From Arctopsyche grandis (Eukaryota; Arthropoda; Insecta; Trichoptera; Hydropsychidae), in assembly GCF_051622035.1 (NCBI RefSeq), contig NC_135360.1, positions 15,194,501-15,258,500 of the forward strand: a stretch of 64,000 nucleotides of DNA, in the 5' to 3' direction. The notes beneath the pieces were generated by a model. It was given only the letters and a program-made list of their open reading frames with translations. It had not been told where the DNA came from and ran no database searches. Shown here piece by piece: positions 1 through 11,410 of the stretch (within the stretch, counting starts at the first letter, position 1; each line of letters begins with the position of its first letter). A program made the translations under genes and the position numbers.

Positions 1-299
1 CAATAATTTGCTCTCAATAAGTCTATAGGACGAACCTTCCCTTCCCCCCACATCTTGAGACCCTTCCCCTTCCGCGACACTCTTCTCCTTTCTCACAAGT
101 TGAGAGCGGAGATTATCGAACTGTTCAAAATAAACCTCTATCGGTGATTGTTTCGTACCAATGACGACTTCCTGTATGGTTTTGTTACAGTTGCTATAGA
201 AGTGTTTACACTTCAACATGGAATTTGAAACATTTTGACCGCACTTTTCCCACCACTCGAAAGTTATATGTACGTGCTATGTTTCGATAGGCACGGGTG
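1..299. other. AT-moderate non-coding DNA, no gene seen
   Basis: No long open frame with protein-like composition, repeat or RNA gene is evident. It leads into the GC-rich promoter-like block that follows. Confidence 0.4.
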
Positions 300-665
300 A
301 CAGATGATTTGGGGGAGGAGAGTCACGGTGACGTCACGGTGCGTCATTGCGTCAGCCGTCACGCGCGCTGACATAGACCCCGCCGCTCATGGTGGCGACG
401 CAACACCGCAAGTTGCTATATCTGTCTTGTGGCCGATTGGACAAACGCCATTGGGAGGCCACCGACACCGAAGCTGCAACCACACCGCACTCGAATCGAA
501 TGCACTTTTGCTGAAAAACCATGCAAAAGTGTTTTCCGTCTCAGTTCGTCTGTTTTCATTCGAGCGTCGGAGAAAACGCGACTCGAGTCGACCGAATCCG
601 CGCACTTTCCCGTTTCACTGCGCGCAGCTGCTGCATGCGAGGTTTTGTCTTCGCTGGTGATGTGA
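300..665. promoter_or_regulatory. GC-rich promoter-like block with CRE and CCAAT motifs
   Basis: This stretch is much richer in GC and CpG than its surroundings. A perfect CRE palindrome (TGACGTCA) lies near 329-336, with further GCGTCA/CGTCAC half sites to about 365. Two inverted CCAAT boxes (ATTGG) lie near 436-455. An arthropod initiator-like TCAGT sits at 541-545, followed by more CpG-rich sequence and then an abrupt return to AT-rich DNA near 700. The overlapping short open frames in three frames are a by-product of GC content and have no recognisable protein. It could be the promoter and first exon of a gene whose other exons lie outside the window or beyond a very long intron. Direction is not known. 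Basis is composition and motifs only. Confidence 0.4.
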
Positions 666-897
666 CACGTCGGAAAAGTCTTATTGAAATTGATATTCTA
701 CTAATGATGCATTGCGCAGTCTGACCAACCGTGAAGAACCAACCATGAATTAAAGTTATTTTAAGGTGATTTCGAACAAAATTAATTAACGTATCTGTAC
801 ATGAACGTATGCAAACATATTTTTAATTATAATTTTAACTATTAGCTAATTTAAAAAATACATCTTAATAACTTAACTCTAAAATTTTATATTTAAC

Positions 898-1173
898 TTA
901 TACATATGTACTGTCTCTCACAGAGGTGTCTCCTCGCACCTCGCGAGAATGCATCCATGGTCTTAGAAGACCTGATGCACTCAGGGAGGGCATTATACAT
1001 GAGCACACCCCTGTGAAAAACACCCCCAGCTGTCTTCTTTTTTTTCTTACTCTACTTACAACTAATTTGTCCTTATTTCTAGTATAAAAACTATGTATAT
1101 CTCTATTCCTTTTTGTAAAATCATTAAAGTACTTAGGTAATAACTTATGATCTAACTTATAAACAAAAGACAT
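898..1173 (-). mobile_element. LINE reverse-transcriptase C-terminal remnant
   Basis: The minus-strand reading contains a segment reading roughly KLDHKLLPKYFNDF, then RNRDIHSFYTRNKDKL, then QLGVFF. This is the layout seen in the C-terminal tail of many insect and vertebrate CR1/Jockey-type non-LTR retrotransposons (a 'LLP..F..FF..N..IH.YNTR' block followed by a 'Q....Y.G...WN' block). The frame lacks an upstream reverse transcriptase, and the end of the block has degenerated, so this is a truncated relic and not a gene. The exact clade is not certain. Confidence 0.5.
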
Positions 1174-1336
1174 ATGTATGTATCATGCTTTATATACTTC
1201 AATTACGATGGTTTTTCTTATATTACATCCTAATATTACCGTATCAAAGGCTGAAAATAGTCACCCACAAGAAAAGGTTACATCTATGTACATACATCAA
1301 GTCGATACTTAACTTGCACCACTCGATGTTTAGAGA

Positions 1337-1936
1337 CTTTTGGCCGAATGGACACTTGGCCAAACGGGCATTTGGCTGAACGGAAATTTGGCCGAACGGA
1401 ACGGCCTGACAGACATTTGGGCAATTGAAAATTTTCATAGCTTTAATTTATTTCTAATCAGCAGTGGACGGCGAATGCCTGTGAATGATAACGATGATTA
1501 TGAAAATAGGAATAAATAAAATATCGTTGCAGATTATTTTTTTAATTCCTTTCTTAAAAATGGTATAAAAATAAAAATAAAACAAAATTTAATAATGTAC
1601 ATATACAGGTGCATCCAGCCCATTAAATGGCATTAACATCGTTTTTGTCGTCTATTATTTACAATGTAAATACAAATAAGATTCTGAATTTTGAAAAATC
1701 GCAAGTTTTTATTACTAACCTCTTCTTCGTTAATTTTATATAAAACGATAAAATTCAATAATTGGGTATCGAAATTATTCAAAACTCACTAAAAATAGAT
1801 ACATTATTCAGAAATTACTTAGACGTATCACAAAAATTTTGATATTTCCGATAAATTTAAACAATTAATAATTTAATTCGGCCAACCGTCCGTTGCCCTA
1901 GTGTCCTTCGGCCAAGTGTCCATTCAGTCAATAGTT
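1337..1936. mobile_element. Non-autonomous DNA-transposon-like element with GGCCGAATGG termini
   Basis: The left end carries GGCCGAATGGACACTTGGCC and the right end carries the reverse complement of nearly the same sequence (GGCCAAGTGTCCATTCAG near 1910-1930). Several further GGCCGAACGG/GGCCAAACGG units are nested just inside the left end, and GGCCAACCGTCCG inside the right end. The interior is AT-rich and has no coding capacity. This is the structure of a MITE with iterated subterminal repeats. Its interior also contains an RTE-like tail sequence near 1455-1500 (a CAGCAGTGGACGGCGAATG motif also seen near 4508). Confidence 0.5.
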
Positions 1937-4300
1937 CGTCAACTGTTTCAAGTAATACAAAATACGATCCATTTTGAAAGAATGCAATCATCAATATAAT
2001 TTTAGAATTTTTTCATGCACAATTAAATACCGCGGTGTAAATTTTTTGACTAAAAAGTTTCAATTTATATTTTTACATTTCAGAAATATACTGCAGCCAA
2101 GAATATCTGAGAAAAAACATATTTATTACTAAAAATTAATTTTCATAATATTAATTTATTCTGATATTTGTAAGAAAAGTAGACAAAAAAATCATTAATT
2201 AATAGCTTTCTATCAAATTTTGATATCCATAGTACATACATAATGAAGTACAAACTATAATTAAAACTATTTAAACAGTTTTATTGAATTACATTATCTA
2301 ACATGTATGTATGTATGTATGTACTAAAGTTTCATTTGGTTTAAATTTTGTTTGTTTCATTGAAATGTGTGCACATAAAAGAGGAAATTCCTTACCCCAA
2401 AACGGTTAACAGTTTTTTAGAAAATCGATTTAAATAGACTTAAAAAGTGAGATTAAAAAAACTGAAAGGACCAACAACATAAACATACAGACGGACATAG
2501 GTGTGGGTGTTTTTAAACGTGTATCGAATGAGATCTTTTTAATTTTATGCTGAAACGAAAAAGGACCGATTAGACACAAATCACCGCCGGAGCGGCTCGC
2601 GACCACAAAACAACCATTTAATGGTGGTACGTCTTCTTAATTCACGAACCTTTTAATTCCGATGGCGAAAGAATTACAACCCGACATTTTTTATAACAAA
2701 TTCCTGTTTTAATTTCTGACCGCGGAGCGCTTTAAGCACAGCCGCCCGCCCCCAACGGGCGCCAAGAGGACCGCCCTGTGATCAATCGATCCATTTTTAA
2801 ACTCGTTTCCATTCAATTCACATCACACACCCACCCAACCACCCCCACGTAAACTTTAACAAACTTTTGAAAATCGTAAGTCACTGATACTGTAAAAATC
2901 GCAATCGCTAAAATCGGAAAATTCTTCCTATGAAAACAAAAACCTGAACTAAATTTTTAAAAACAAGAAAACAGACAAGCTTTAGCAGTATTTAAATATT
3001 ATACGCATACATAATGTACCTATATACCTATTGTAGAAAATCACTACAAGAGTTTATTTTAAAAACCAACCATACATATCGCGTCTATACTTTCAAGTAA
3101 TCCCACAGTAAAATCTAAAATCTGATTTCGGAACGACTTTTTGATTTAAAAAAAATGAACTTCAAATAAGTGATATTCATATAATACCTCAAATTTATAT
3201 AAAAGTTTAAAAAAATTTCCCTGCAGCACATACATGCTCTCTTTCATTTTTAACATGTCAAAAAGGGTATATTTTATTTTCGAAATTCTAAAACAAGTCA
3301 TCGTCCCCCAAAAAAAGGCCCAGAGTTATTATTTTTCAGAGCCTGGGTTCGCTCACAATGAGCCTGAATATTACCCTTAAATTTAGAAAAAAAATAATAT
3401 CCACAAAACTCAACTATCATTTAAATTTACAATAGTTTACTGAATCCATTTTTATAGATAGTACAGCTATACATATATGTATGTACCATCAAATAAGTTT
3501 TATCTTCTATTACTGTTAAAACTTCTATTTGACGACAAACTCCTATTCTATTTAATTTTAGACATTTAATATTTAAAAAAAGCAATTGAAAAGCATGCGA
3601 ATTTGCTTAGACGATATTTTCAATATAAAGACATTTGTATCCGAAAAATAGCAGTCAACATCTAAAATTTGGCTTAATTTACCATTTTAAAATAATCCTA
3701 GAAATAATAGACAGCATAAAAGAAAAAACCACAAAAATTGCAAAGAAAAACAAAACCTATCTGAATAATCACGACTATATATCTCGTTCGACAGAAAACG
3801 ATCATATAAAATTAATAGAGAGACTATTGAAGTCACCCTCGTTCAGAAAAAAGCAACGAGAGTAACGATGCGGTCCGTGTTTCCACGGTGATTTAGATAA
3901 GGACACGGCGGGTGACAAAACGGCGGTCCCCGTTCAGGTAGGCGCCGCCCGGGGCCCCCATTCCTGAGGGGGGCGCCGTTTAATTAATGCGGCCCCAGAG
4001 TGGGCGGACGCCCTCGTGCCCCAATCCTAATTTCGAACCGTCTTCAGTCTTTTCCGCAACGAATCGCGATGACAATACGACACCGATTGCTTTAAAGGGT
4101 ACACACACACATGCCTAAGGGTTTCAAATTTATAATATGAATGTGCGGATAAAAGTATGACATAATATAGTACATATGTACATACATATCATGTACATAT
4201 GTACATACGTAGAAGTTACCAAAAACACAAACACAACATTTTGAGAAATGCAGAAAGAAACGGAAAGTTTCTGAAGACATATTACTTTTTATCATTACTT
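1937..4300. other. Non-coding stretch with two GC-rich islands
   Basis: Mostly AT-rich DNA with TATG microsatellite runs. Two islands differ sharply in composition: about 2,560-2,840 and about 3,865-4,080, the latter with CCGCCCGGGGCCCCC-type sequence. Neither holds an open frame with protein-like content. Such islands in an AT-rich insect intergenic region are often conserved enhancers, but this is inferred from composition only. Confidence 0.3.
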
Positions 4301-4532
4301 ACTACATTATATACGATATCGGCTAGAAGAATGGACGAAAGGTGGACAAAATAAGTGCTAGAATGGTACCCGAGAAAATGCAAAAGGGTAAAAGGAAGAC
4401 CGCAGGGATGATGTGTGGACGAAATTAAGAAAATGTGTGTGGTGAGATGGATGAGAATGGCGCAAAACAGAGACGAGTGGAAGTGTGTTGGAGAGGCCTT
4501 CATCCGGCAGTGGACGGTTAATGGCTGTATAT
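4300..4532 (+). mobile_element. RTE-like LINE 3' end remnant
   Basis: Reading the plus strand with one or two interruptions gives a WTKQVLEWYPR..KRVKGRP segment, then VDEIKKM.VVRWMRMAQNRDEW and GEAFIRQWTVNG. This matches the well-known C-terminal tail of endonuclease/reverse-transcriptase LINEs, where a 'GRP..RW.D.I......W...A.DR..W...GEA...QW' block ends the protein. A stop interrupts the frame near the GRP motif, so it is dead. The QWT segment followed by TGATGATAT also resembles the tail near 1,470-1,510. Confidence 0.6.
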
Positions 4533-5227
4533 GATGATATTTATGTATGTACAATATCAAATATTTATCAGTAGAATTTAGAATTCGATAAAATCACTTT
4601 GAAAAAAAGAAGTACTTTAAAATAATACTCGAGCTTATTTTCAGTCAGCAATTTAAAAAAAAATATGTCATGAACTAAAAATATTCGTTACATTTTTACA
4701 AAAAACGCTATGTCTTGAATTTCAAAAACATACAACGCAGAAGAAAATAATTCCAATTTATATAATTACAATACGCTACATGTGATTTTTATTTTATACC
4801 TACATGTACATACATACATATGTATGTTGAAATTTCTTATGCTTTTAGTTTTAAAAGCAAAACGTATTCATAGGTGACGTATTATAACGTACTACGTATT
4901 ACAACTTGTAATAAAAACAATCGTGCAAGTATGTAAAATTAAAATAGAGCGAACTGAAACATATTTACACAAATCAAGATTTATCGTAAATAATGTATTT
5001 AAATTTGAAAAAAATGTAATTACTTAAATAAATAAGTTAAAAATCTAAATTATATTGTAAATTTAAATTTAGTTCACAGATATAATATGTACGTACATAT
5101 ATTCACAAACCATCAAATTATACGTACATACATATGTATGTATGTACATTATGAGAGTTTTAAGTACTTTTAGCATAAGCAATTACCATCATACGGCACA
5201 CAACTATCCTTTTACATATAATTAAAA

Positions 5228-5256
<29 letters not shown>
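5228..5256. repeat. (CA)n microsatellite
   Basis: An uninterrupted run of CA dinucleotides, followed closely by CATACATA tetranucleotide runs near 5,270-5,305. Confidence 0.9.
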
Positions 5257-5258
<2 letters not shown>

Positions 5259-5299
5259 TATGACACGCTTCATACATACATACATACATACATATGTAT

Positions 5300-5840
5300 G
5301 TACATAAGTCTATGGATCACCTCTAGATACGATCGAGCGTCTGTGGGCAGTCAAACGATCAAAAAAACGAACTCGGAAAAAGGAGATTTCTTGATACACA
5401 GAAGTCATCGGAATTATTTCCAGTCGGGGGAGATGCTAATCTCCCTTATAAGCGGCGACCTTCGCTTTAATTAATTGTTCCAAACAGACGAACGCTATAA
5501 GTCACACGACCGAGATCCTTATACGAGTGATCCTAATGCGAGCGTCCTTTTTGATCGAATTTGAAACCAGTGACCGCCGCCGCCGTGTGTCATCGGAATG
5601 CGGACAGAGCGTTACTGTTGTAATTCATATAATAATTATGGAACGGATTTTATATCGCCGATACGGGGGGTCCCGGGGTATTGTCTAATTGACATCGAGG
5701 ATCCTCGTTCGGCCCGTTTGACACCAGGGCTTACCAAAACGCGCCCACCAAAAAAAAGGTGTAAAATGTAACGCCGGTCGAAGCCAAAGATCAAGCGTCA
5801 TAAATCAGAGAGCCACCTCTTAAAAATATTATTGACAGGT
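5300..5840. promoter_or_regulatory. Candidate conserved non-coding block
   Basis: About 540 bp with markedly higher GC and CpG than the flanks and no frame of protein-like composition. It contains dispersed homeodomain-type TTAATTA and GATCGA/ATCGAT-like words. Only composition supports a regulatory role; conservation cannot be tested here. Confidence 0.3.
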
Positions 5841-6118
5841 GGGGTTTTTACGGTGGGGTATCGGACTAAATCGGATGAAGTCAATTGATGCATAGTCATA
5901 CTTCAGGAATTTTTTGGACCGAAATCAACCAAGTGACTACATAGATTTGCCTAAGCTAAACACTCTGAAGGCATGTTCACATCACACAATACACCTACAC
6001 ATACGTCACTTATGTAATAGTACTGAACGAATGCACATTTTACTTGGGTCAACAAGATGTCTATGACATGAATGCGAATTCAAGCGATCGTAAAATGTAC
6101 GTATGTATATCAGTGCGG

Positions 6119-6262
6119 TGATTCTCTCTCTGTTTGTCGTACAGCCTTACTTAATGTGCGCGAGCAGGATAAAAGGGGAAAAGCCTGTTGCTCTTATATC
6201 CTGCTCGCGCACGCTGAGTAAATCTGTACGATAAAAAGAGAGAGAATTTCAACGCACGCCAC
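6119..6262. mobile_element. Short foldback element sharing a core with the large hairpins
   Basis: A near-perfect inverted repeat: left arm with TTCTCTCTCT, TTACTTAATGTGCGCGAGCA, GGATA; right arm with TATCCTGCTCGCGCA, CTGAGTAA and AGAGAGAGAA. The loop is only about 20-25 nt. The GCGCGAGCAGGATA word is shared with the much longer foldback copies at 8.9, 26.3 and 46.9 kb, so this may be a short relative. Confidence 0.6.
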
Positions 6263-6284
6263 TGGTATGTATGTATGTATGTAC

Positions 6285-6772
6285 ATATGAGCTGCTATAT
6301 TTGAAAGTCCGCTTCTTCATTTCGATAAAGATTAAGTATAATGCTTTGCATTTAGCAATATTTAAAAATACTGTCGGCCTCTAATACTTTTATTCTGCTT
6401 TTCCGAGATTCAGGACATATAGAATTAAAAAAGTGATAACTAAAGTTCGGCGCCTCAGTGCGAAAAATGGGTTCCCTCTTATCGTTGTCTCTAGTTCAAT
6501 CTCAATTTCTATTGTTGTCTTTAGAGAGTAAAAAAAAAGATTAACAATAGAAATTTACAATAGTGAACCATTTAGAGCACTGAGGCGCCGAACTCTAGTG
6601 GTAACAATATCGCAACACAATATTATTGTAATACATTTATTCCCCTTTTCCGAGATTCTGGACATATAAAATTAAAATAAGTGACTACAATTTGTGAATT
6701 CAGTCAAGCAGAAATAGTGTTTTTGGAACTGAAAATTGGACTTTCAAATACAACGGGTGTGCATACATAAAA
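6285..6772. mobile_element. MITE (ATTTGAAAGTCC termini) interrupted by a second hairpin
   Basis: The ends read ATATTTGAAAGTCC on the left and GGACTTTCAAATACAACG on the right, matching two other copies in this window (15.58-15.89 and 35.57-35.84 kb). Inside, segments such as TTTTCCGAGATTC.GGACATATA appear twice, so the copy looks rearranged or self-nested. A different palindromic element occupies about 6,446-6,598. Confidence 0.55.
6446..6598. mobile_element. Palindromic MITE with TTCGGCGCCTCAGTGC ends
   Basis: The terminal sequence TTCGGCGCCTCAGTGC is repeated inverted at the right end (GCACTGAGGCGCCGAA). The interior folds back through ACAATAGAAATT and its complement. Its internal module (GAGAG.AAAAAAA..TTNACAATAGAAATT) recurs in the elements at 44.53 and 55.85 kb, which have different termini. 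No coding capacity. Confidence 0.65.
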
Positions 6773-7299
6773 ATCTCTCACGACATATGTATGTACATAC
6801 GTGTGTATGGGTTTATACGAATCAAGTAAGTTCAAGTGCGACCTAACATGCAATTCATTATAAAAAAAAAAGTACTATTTAATAAAATCTTTGATACATC
6901 GCTCGGTGTAAACGAGTCAATAAAGCAAGCACCACACTTAAAATATAAAACTGTTAGCAATAAACCAAAGCAAGAATGAAAAATCGACTACAAATGACGG
7001 CGCTACACCTCTATAAAAATTCTGTTGGGATCCCTACCTCCAATTTGCTGCATTCAAACATAATTTGAATGAACATAAGCCACTTAGTTATGTTTATAAC
7101 GGCCATAAATGCTTTCGACTTTTTGCAGTAGACAAAAAAAAATATTTTCGTATTATTATTATATTACATACCTGCATAAATCCCGATTCCATTCACAAAA
7201 TCACGTTGTCCGACCGTTCCTTCCATTAAAATGCATATTTTACTCGGAAATAAATTATATCCATTTTTACGCTTGCACGTATCGATTGGGTATAATAAT

Positions 7300-7780
7300 T
7301 TTAGCCCACATCATGAACCTCACACCTTCGGAGAGGACGACGAAAAAAAATCAAAGACGCGGACCGAAAGGATCGGAATGTAACAGGTCGTTTATGCTAA
7401 ATGGTACAGGATATCACCGTACCCGTGATCCTCTAACTTGCTAATTTACATTCGTTGCTATTGCCAATTAAAAGCGGCGTGTGCTCGCGGTGAAAAAAGG
7501 AACCTGTCAAAAATGACGGAAGAGATCACTGAATTGTAATAACCGACCTCGATACACTTCTGCGCAACACGGAGGTGCATTTTTCAAGGGGTTTCGGGCG
7601 GACTCGACGTTTGAAAACACACTTATGCACTTTTATATACCATTTTATAGTATCGCATTTTATTATGCGCTTGTATAACATAAGATGTATGGCAGAATGG
7701 AGTAAAAAAGAAACAGATGGCGGACAATAGCCCAGTCGACGTGGCGCCGCTGGACAGATTACTCCCATAGCGTCGACCGT
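7300..7780. promoter_or_regulatory. GC-richer non-coding block, possible regulatory DNA
   Basis: Between AT-rich flanks, this region has more CpG-containing words, but its open frames are short, in conflicting frames and lack recognisable domains. I find no repeat copy elsewhere in the window. A role is inferred from composition only. Confidence 0.25.
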
Positions 7781-8039
7781 AAATCATGCGGTTCAATTTA
7801 ATTTTTTTTTAATTTTACACTTTAAAAATAACCAAATCCTAATTCGAACACGTTAACTACGCTTCAACAATATACATGTAAGTCAATTTGATTCATTATT
7901 TTAAAAAAATTTACTTATTCTATTCGCAGCAATTAGTATAAAATCCCCCAATAAATAAAAGAAGAAATCATTATTTTGTGAAAATCGAGCAAACTCCAGA
8001 AGTTTTATTGAAACAAAAGTCAGAAAAACTTTTTAAAAA

Positions 8040-8460
8040 TAACCACAATTAATATTGCACTAGCTGAACCCAGCATGCATTGCAATGCCACAATAACACA
8101 TGGCATAACAATTCCCGTTCCCGTTTCCCGATGTGTTTCGATAAGTGAATGTTTCATTTTCAAATAAATACTTAATTTTTCGAAAAAACGCAGGTGGCTA
8201 ACACATTTGAAATTATTCAATTGATATTTTATACCCTAACAACGCAGGTGGCGACGCGAATACATTTGAAATTATTGCATTGCAATGCCACTCAATCCTG
8301 TTTTCCCGTTCCCGTTCCTGTTTTTGGGCGATTTTTTTTACAGAAACCATCGCCGGCATACACACAATAACTCGTGCAAGTTTCATCGTAATCGGTTGAA
8401 TGATATAGGAATGCATACGTGACAGACAGACAAAAATTGATTTATATACATATAGATTTA
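8040..8460. repeat. Interspersed repeat with duplicated segment and CAGACAGACA tail
   Basis: Two diverged direct copies occur: CATTTGAAATTATT, CATTGCAATGCCAC and CCCGTTCCCGTT words appear near 8,080-8,130 and again near 8,260-8,320. The block closes with a segment resembling the widespread insect repeat tail (TGCAAGTTTCATCGTAATCG, then GACAGACAGACAAAAATTGA and a TATATACATATAGAT end). This is typical of transposon 3' ends, but the family is not identified. Confidence 0.4.
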
Positions 8461-8490
8461 AATATGATAGCCTGTTTTCTATCATACCTT

Positions 8491-8652
8491 TTAAGGTATA
8501 TTCATATTCGCACAGCACGTACCGGAAACTACACGTAACCAGCAAGTACGAATGTGTGAATGTATCCATATAGAATTTACCAAAGAGTACTTTCCATGCT
8601 TTCTAGTTACGTGCAGTTGCTGGTACGTGCTGTTCTAATGAATGAATATACC
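8491..8652. mobile_element. Small MITE with AAGGTATATTCAT termini
   Basis: The left end AAGGTATATTCATATTCG and the right end (complement of ATGAATATACCTT) are inverted repeats. They continue inward with CAGCACGTACCGGAAACTAC against GTAGTTGCTGGTACGTGCTG-like sequence. Total length is about 160 bp with no coding capacity. Confidence 0.6.
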
Positions 8653-8920
8653 TTTAATCATATACATATAATTCAAATGAGTAATACACATACCCGAAAA
8701 ACTCAATCAAGAAAATTAAACGTTTCTATTGAAATTTGAACACCATACATCATGCTGGATAAAAATTAGACATACGACCAAGCGATGACTCAACTGACTC
8801 GATCTATTGAATTCTATAACATTAACCGCACAGTCAGGGATGATTTAGGACACGTTGATATACCTGACTGCATTTTTCAAGAATGATTTATTTTTACAAT
8901 CTATGTATGTATGTATGCTC

Positions 8921-9325
8921 GGTCTCCGTGATGAGATAGAATGTTAAATGACAGAAAACGCAAATATCGGAAGGCAAAGATCGAAAATCGAAAGATCAAA
9001 AAATCGTGCATGGTAAACGGTACATACTCGCTTAATTTGCGCGAGCAGGATACAACAGGAACAAGAGGAACAGGCTTTTCCTCCCGTATTAATGTGCGCG
9101 CGCAGAATACGGGAGGAAAAGCATGTTTCTCTTGTTCCTGTTGTATCCTGCTCGCGCAAATTAAGTGAGTATGTACGTGAGTATGTACCGTTTACCATGC
9201 ACCATTTTTTTATTTTTGATCTTTCGATTTTGATTTTTCGATTTTTAGATTTTTCGATTTTCGATCTTTGCCTTCCGATATTTGCGTTTTCTGTCATTTA
9301 ACATTCTGTCTCGTCACATAGACCC
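8921..9325. mobile_element. Long foldback element, copy 1
   Basis: A large inverted repeat of about 405 bp. Each arm runs GGTCTCCGTGA / AGAATGTTAAATGACAGAAA / ACGCAAATATCGGAAGGCAA / AGATCGAAAATCGAAAGATC, then GCATGGTAAACGGTACATAC, TTAATTTGCGCGAGCAGGAT and TTTTCCTCCCGTATT. The arms enclose a roughly 15-nt loop (ATGTGCGCGCGCAG). The two arms are nearly identical, and open frames on both strands arise from this symmetry. Related copies lie at 26.28-26.72 and 46.92-47.29 kb. There is no transposase; it would be mobilised in trans if at all. Confidence 0.8.
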
Positions 9326-9351
9326 ATGTATGCTATAATGTTGATCTTCAT

Positions 9352-9570
9352 AGGCGACAAAATGGTCATCTTTTTTTAAATAAATGGTCAGTAACTTTTC
9401 CGAAAAATTAGTGCTAATATTATAAAATATAGACAAAAATGAACGGTTAGTAAGCCGCTTCTTGTTTTGTGTAAGTATTTTCTGACAAGCGAGAATAGTC
9501 CAGCGGTCAAATAACCTTCAGCAATGTAACTTACTGATAATCTATTTACTGACCAAGTCATTCAATTACA
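9352..9570. repeat. AT-rich element with ATGGTCAGT units
   Basis: Repeated ATGGTCAGTAA / AATGGTCA words at the left and TTACTGACCA words in inverse orientation at the right suggest a small inverted element. It resembles the larger region at 16.2-16.8 kb. No coding content. Confidence 0.4.
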
Positions 9571-9783
9571 CAAAATAATAAATTATATAAGTATGATTAT
9601 GTAGTAAAAAATTATTTCATTATTTCAATATTTCAATTGTTAAGCTATCATGAATTTCCTAAAATTAAAAAATATACTTACACCACTACCCCAAATTAAA
9701 TCACAAAAAAATACTAATTTTTAGCCATTTTAACATGACTTGAGTAATCTCCAAATTGTTAATGCATATTTTACAAAAAAATT

Positions 9784-10080
9784 CAGGGCTGTGGAGTCGG
9801 ATAAAAATTAATCGACTTCAACTCCAAACTCTGACTCTAACTTGAATGACTTTTGTAAGATCGACTTTTCTTGCTAACGTATAAAATTATAAGTAATGAA
9901 AATAATAGCAATATTCAAAATATTAAAAATTAAAGGAATTAAAAAAATCACTAAAAATGGACATGCAACCCAATTTATTGAATTATTGGTAATGAAATAG
10001 GTATAAATAAAAAGCAAATACCTATATATTCATTGGGTTATGTATGTATGAATTTTATACACAAACTTCTATTTGACGGA
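9784..10080. mobile_element. Element with CTGTGGAGTCGG terminus
   Basis: It begins CAGGGCTGTGGAGTCGG and continues with an AT-rich interior (ATCACTAAAAATGGACATGC, AACCCAATTTATTGAATTAT) shared with the element at 22.06-23.14 kb. The G/C-rich 'GAGTCG' end and shared interior define a family. Its right end is not visible, so this copy is probably truncated. Confidence 0.5.
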
Positions 10081-10294
10081 AATTTAGCGAAATTTCAGTG
10101 CGTATCGTTTTCGGTTGCGTTCCATCATTCGCAGTTTTAAAAGCCGTAAAATCAAGTTCTCGAACAAATAAGGTCATATATATGTACATATATGAATCAT
10201 GTACACACAGAATCTATAAATAACACATGTACATATTTGGGTATTTTCTATGTATCAACTGAAAATCATTTTGAATTTTTACGTTAATACTCGA

Positions 10295-10372
10295 AATTTT
10301 AAATACCCGGACCCGGCGGGTGTTGAAGGCCGGGTCCGGGTCCAGGTTTTAAGACATTACCCGTCCGGGTCG
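10295..10372. repeat. CCCGGACCCGG / CCGGGTCCGGG simple-sequence patch
   Basis: A compact GC-rich cluster of CCCGGACCCGG-type words, present in both orientations, embedded in AT-rich DNA. It could form a hairpin. No coding meaning is seen. Confidence 0.5.
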
Positions 10373-10689
10373 AGTCCAGATGTATGTAGGTGTTATACGT
10401 TTTATGTATATGATAATAATTTTCTAACAATTAATAATATTAACTAATTTGGATTATATTTTTTACTCTACGTCACTTTATGAGTTCGAACTAAATTTTA
10501 AAAGGTTTAAAACAACATTTTAACAATAAACACGCTGACAGTGACAATTTATTTCATTAAAAACCCTTCGGGGTATAAACATTTTTGTTAATACATACAT
10601 ACATATGCCATTATATTGACCATAATACGTCATGCCCTATGACTTTTCACATAAAACGGAACGACAATTGTTGAAGAAAAGATTAGATT

Positions 10690-11410
10690 AGAAAAGAAGA
10701 TTCGTAACGTAAGGTGGCATCGCTAGGTCGCCGACAGCGAAATTGCACCTTTATATCAGCCCAACTTCATACGCCAATCGACGAACACAAGACAACACTC
10801 GATTTGTGAAGAAGTACACAGTTCACTTTCGCGTCGAGCGCCTCTCGCGGTATAAGCAGATACATACACATTGTTACATACGTATTTTTTCACCGGAGAT
10901 AAAGCTCATTATGGCAAGTTCAAGCTGTGGGTGGACCGGAGGCGGCCTGAAACAAAAGCCCAGTCCTGCCCAGTCGAGCCACGCCCACGCCGACACCGTT
11001 CTTAATTTGATTTTGGAAAAAATGGCACGAGACGTCTGCCGCCCTCGTGCATAATGTGTGTATACACCATATGTACTGTATACATACTACGTACATATGT
11101 ATGTATGTATGTATGTGCGTTACGTGGCCCACTCACCTTAGCGCCATTCAATACCGATATCGGCGATCTTCTTTCGATTCCTGACTCATGAATGCGCCAA
11201 ATGCATCTCGTGCACACAATCGTCGATTTCACATTTTGTTGCCCTTTTTATTATAATAGGGATTGTTTTATTCATTGTCGGCGTCTCGATAACGCGATGC
11301 ATCATATCGGGCAGACAATAGGAGAGCGGACGATGATTCAACTGGCTATCTTGATCGGTTGGATTCTGCACAACGCACTGTACATACATATGTATGTATG
11401 TATTTATGTA
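10690..11410. other. GC-richer non-coding block; no gene recognised
   Basis: A frame starting ATGGCAAGTTCAAGC at 10,911 encodes a 47-residue peptide (to 11,054) with no known domain. The surrounding sequence has mixed CpG content and TATG microsatellites near 11,095-11,115 and 11,390-11,410. There is no splice-linked continuation that I can defend. It may be regulatory DNA. Confidence 0.25.

Noticed and set aside
8941-9301. Nearly identical proteins encoded on both strands at 8.9, 26.4 and 47.1 kb
   Set aside because: They are mirror images produced by foldback arms, not coding sequence.
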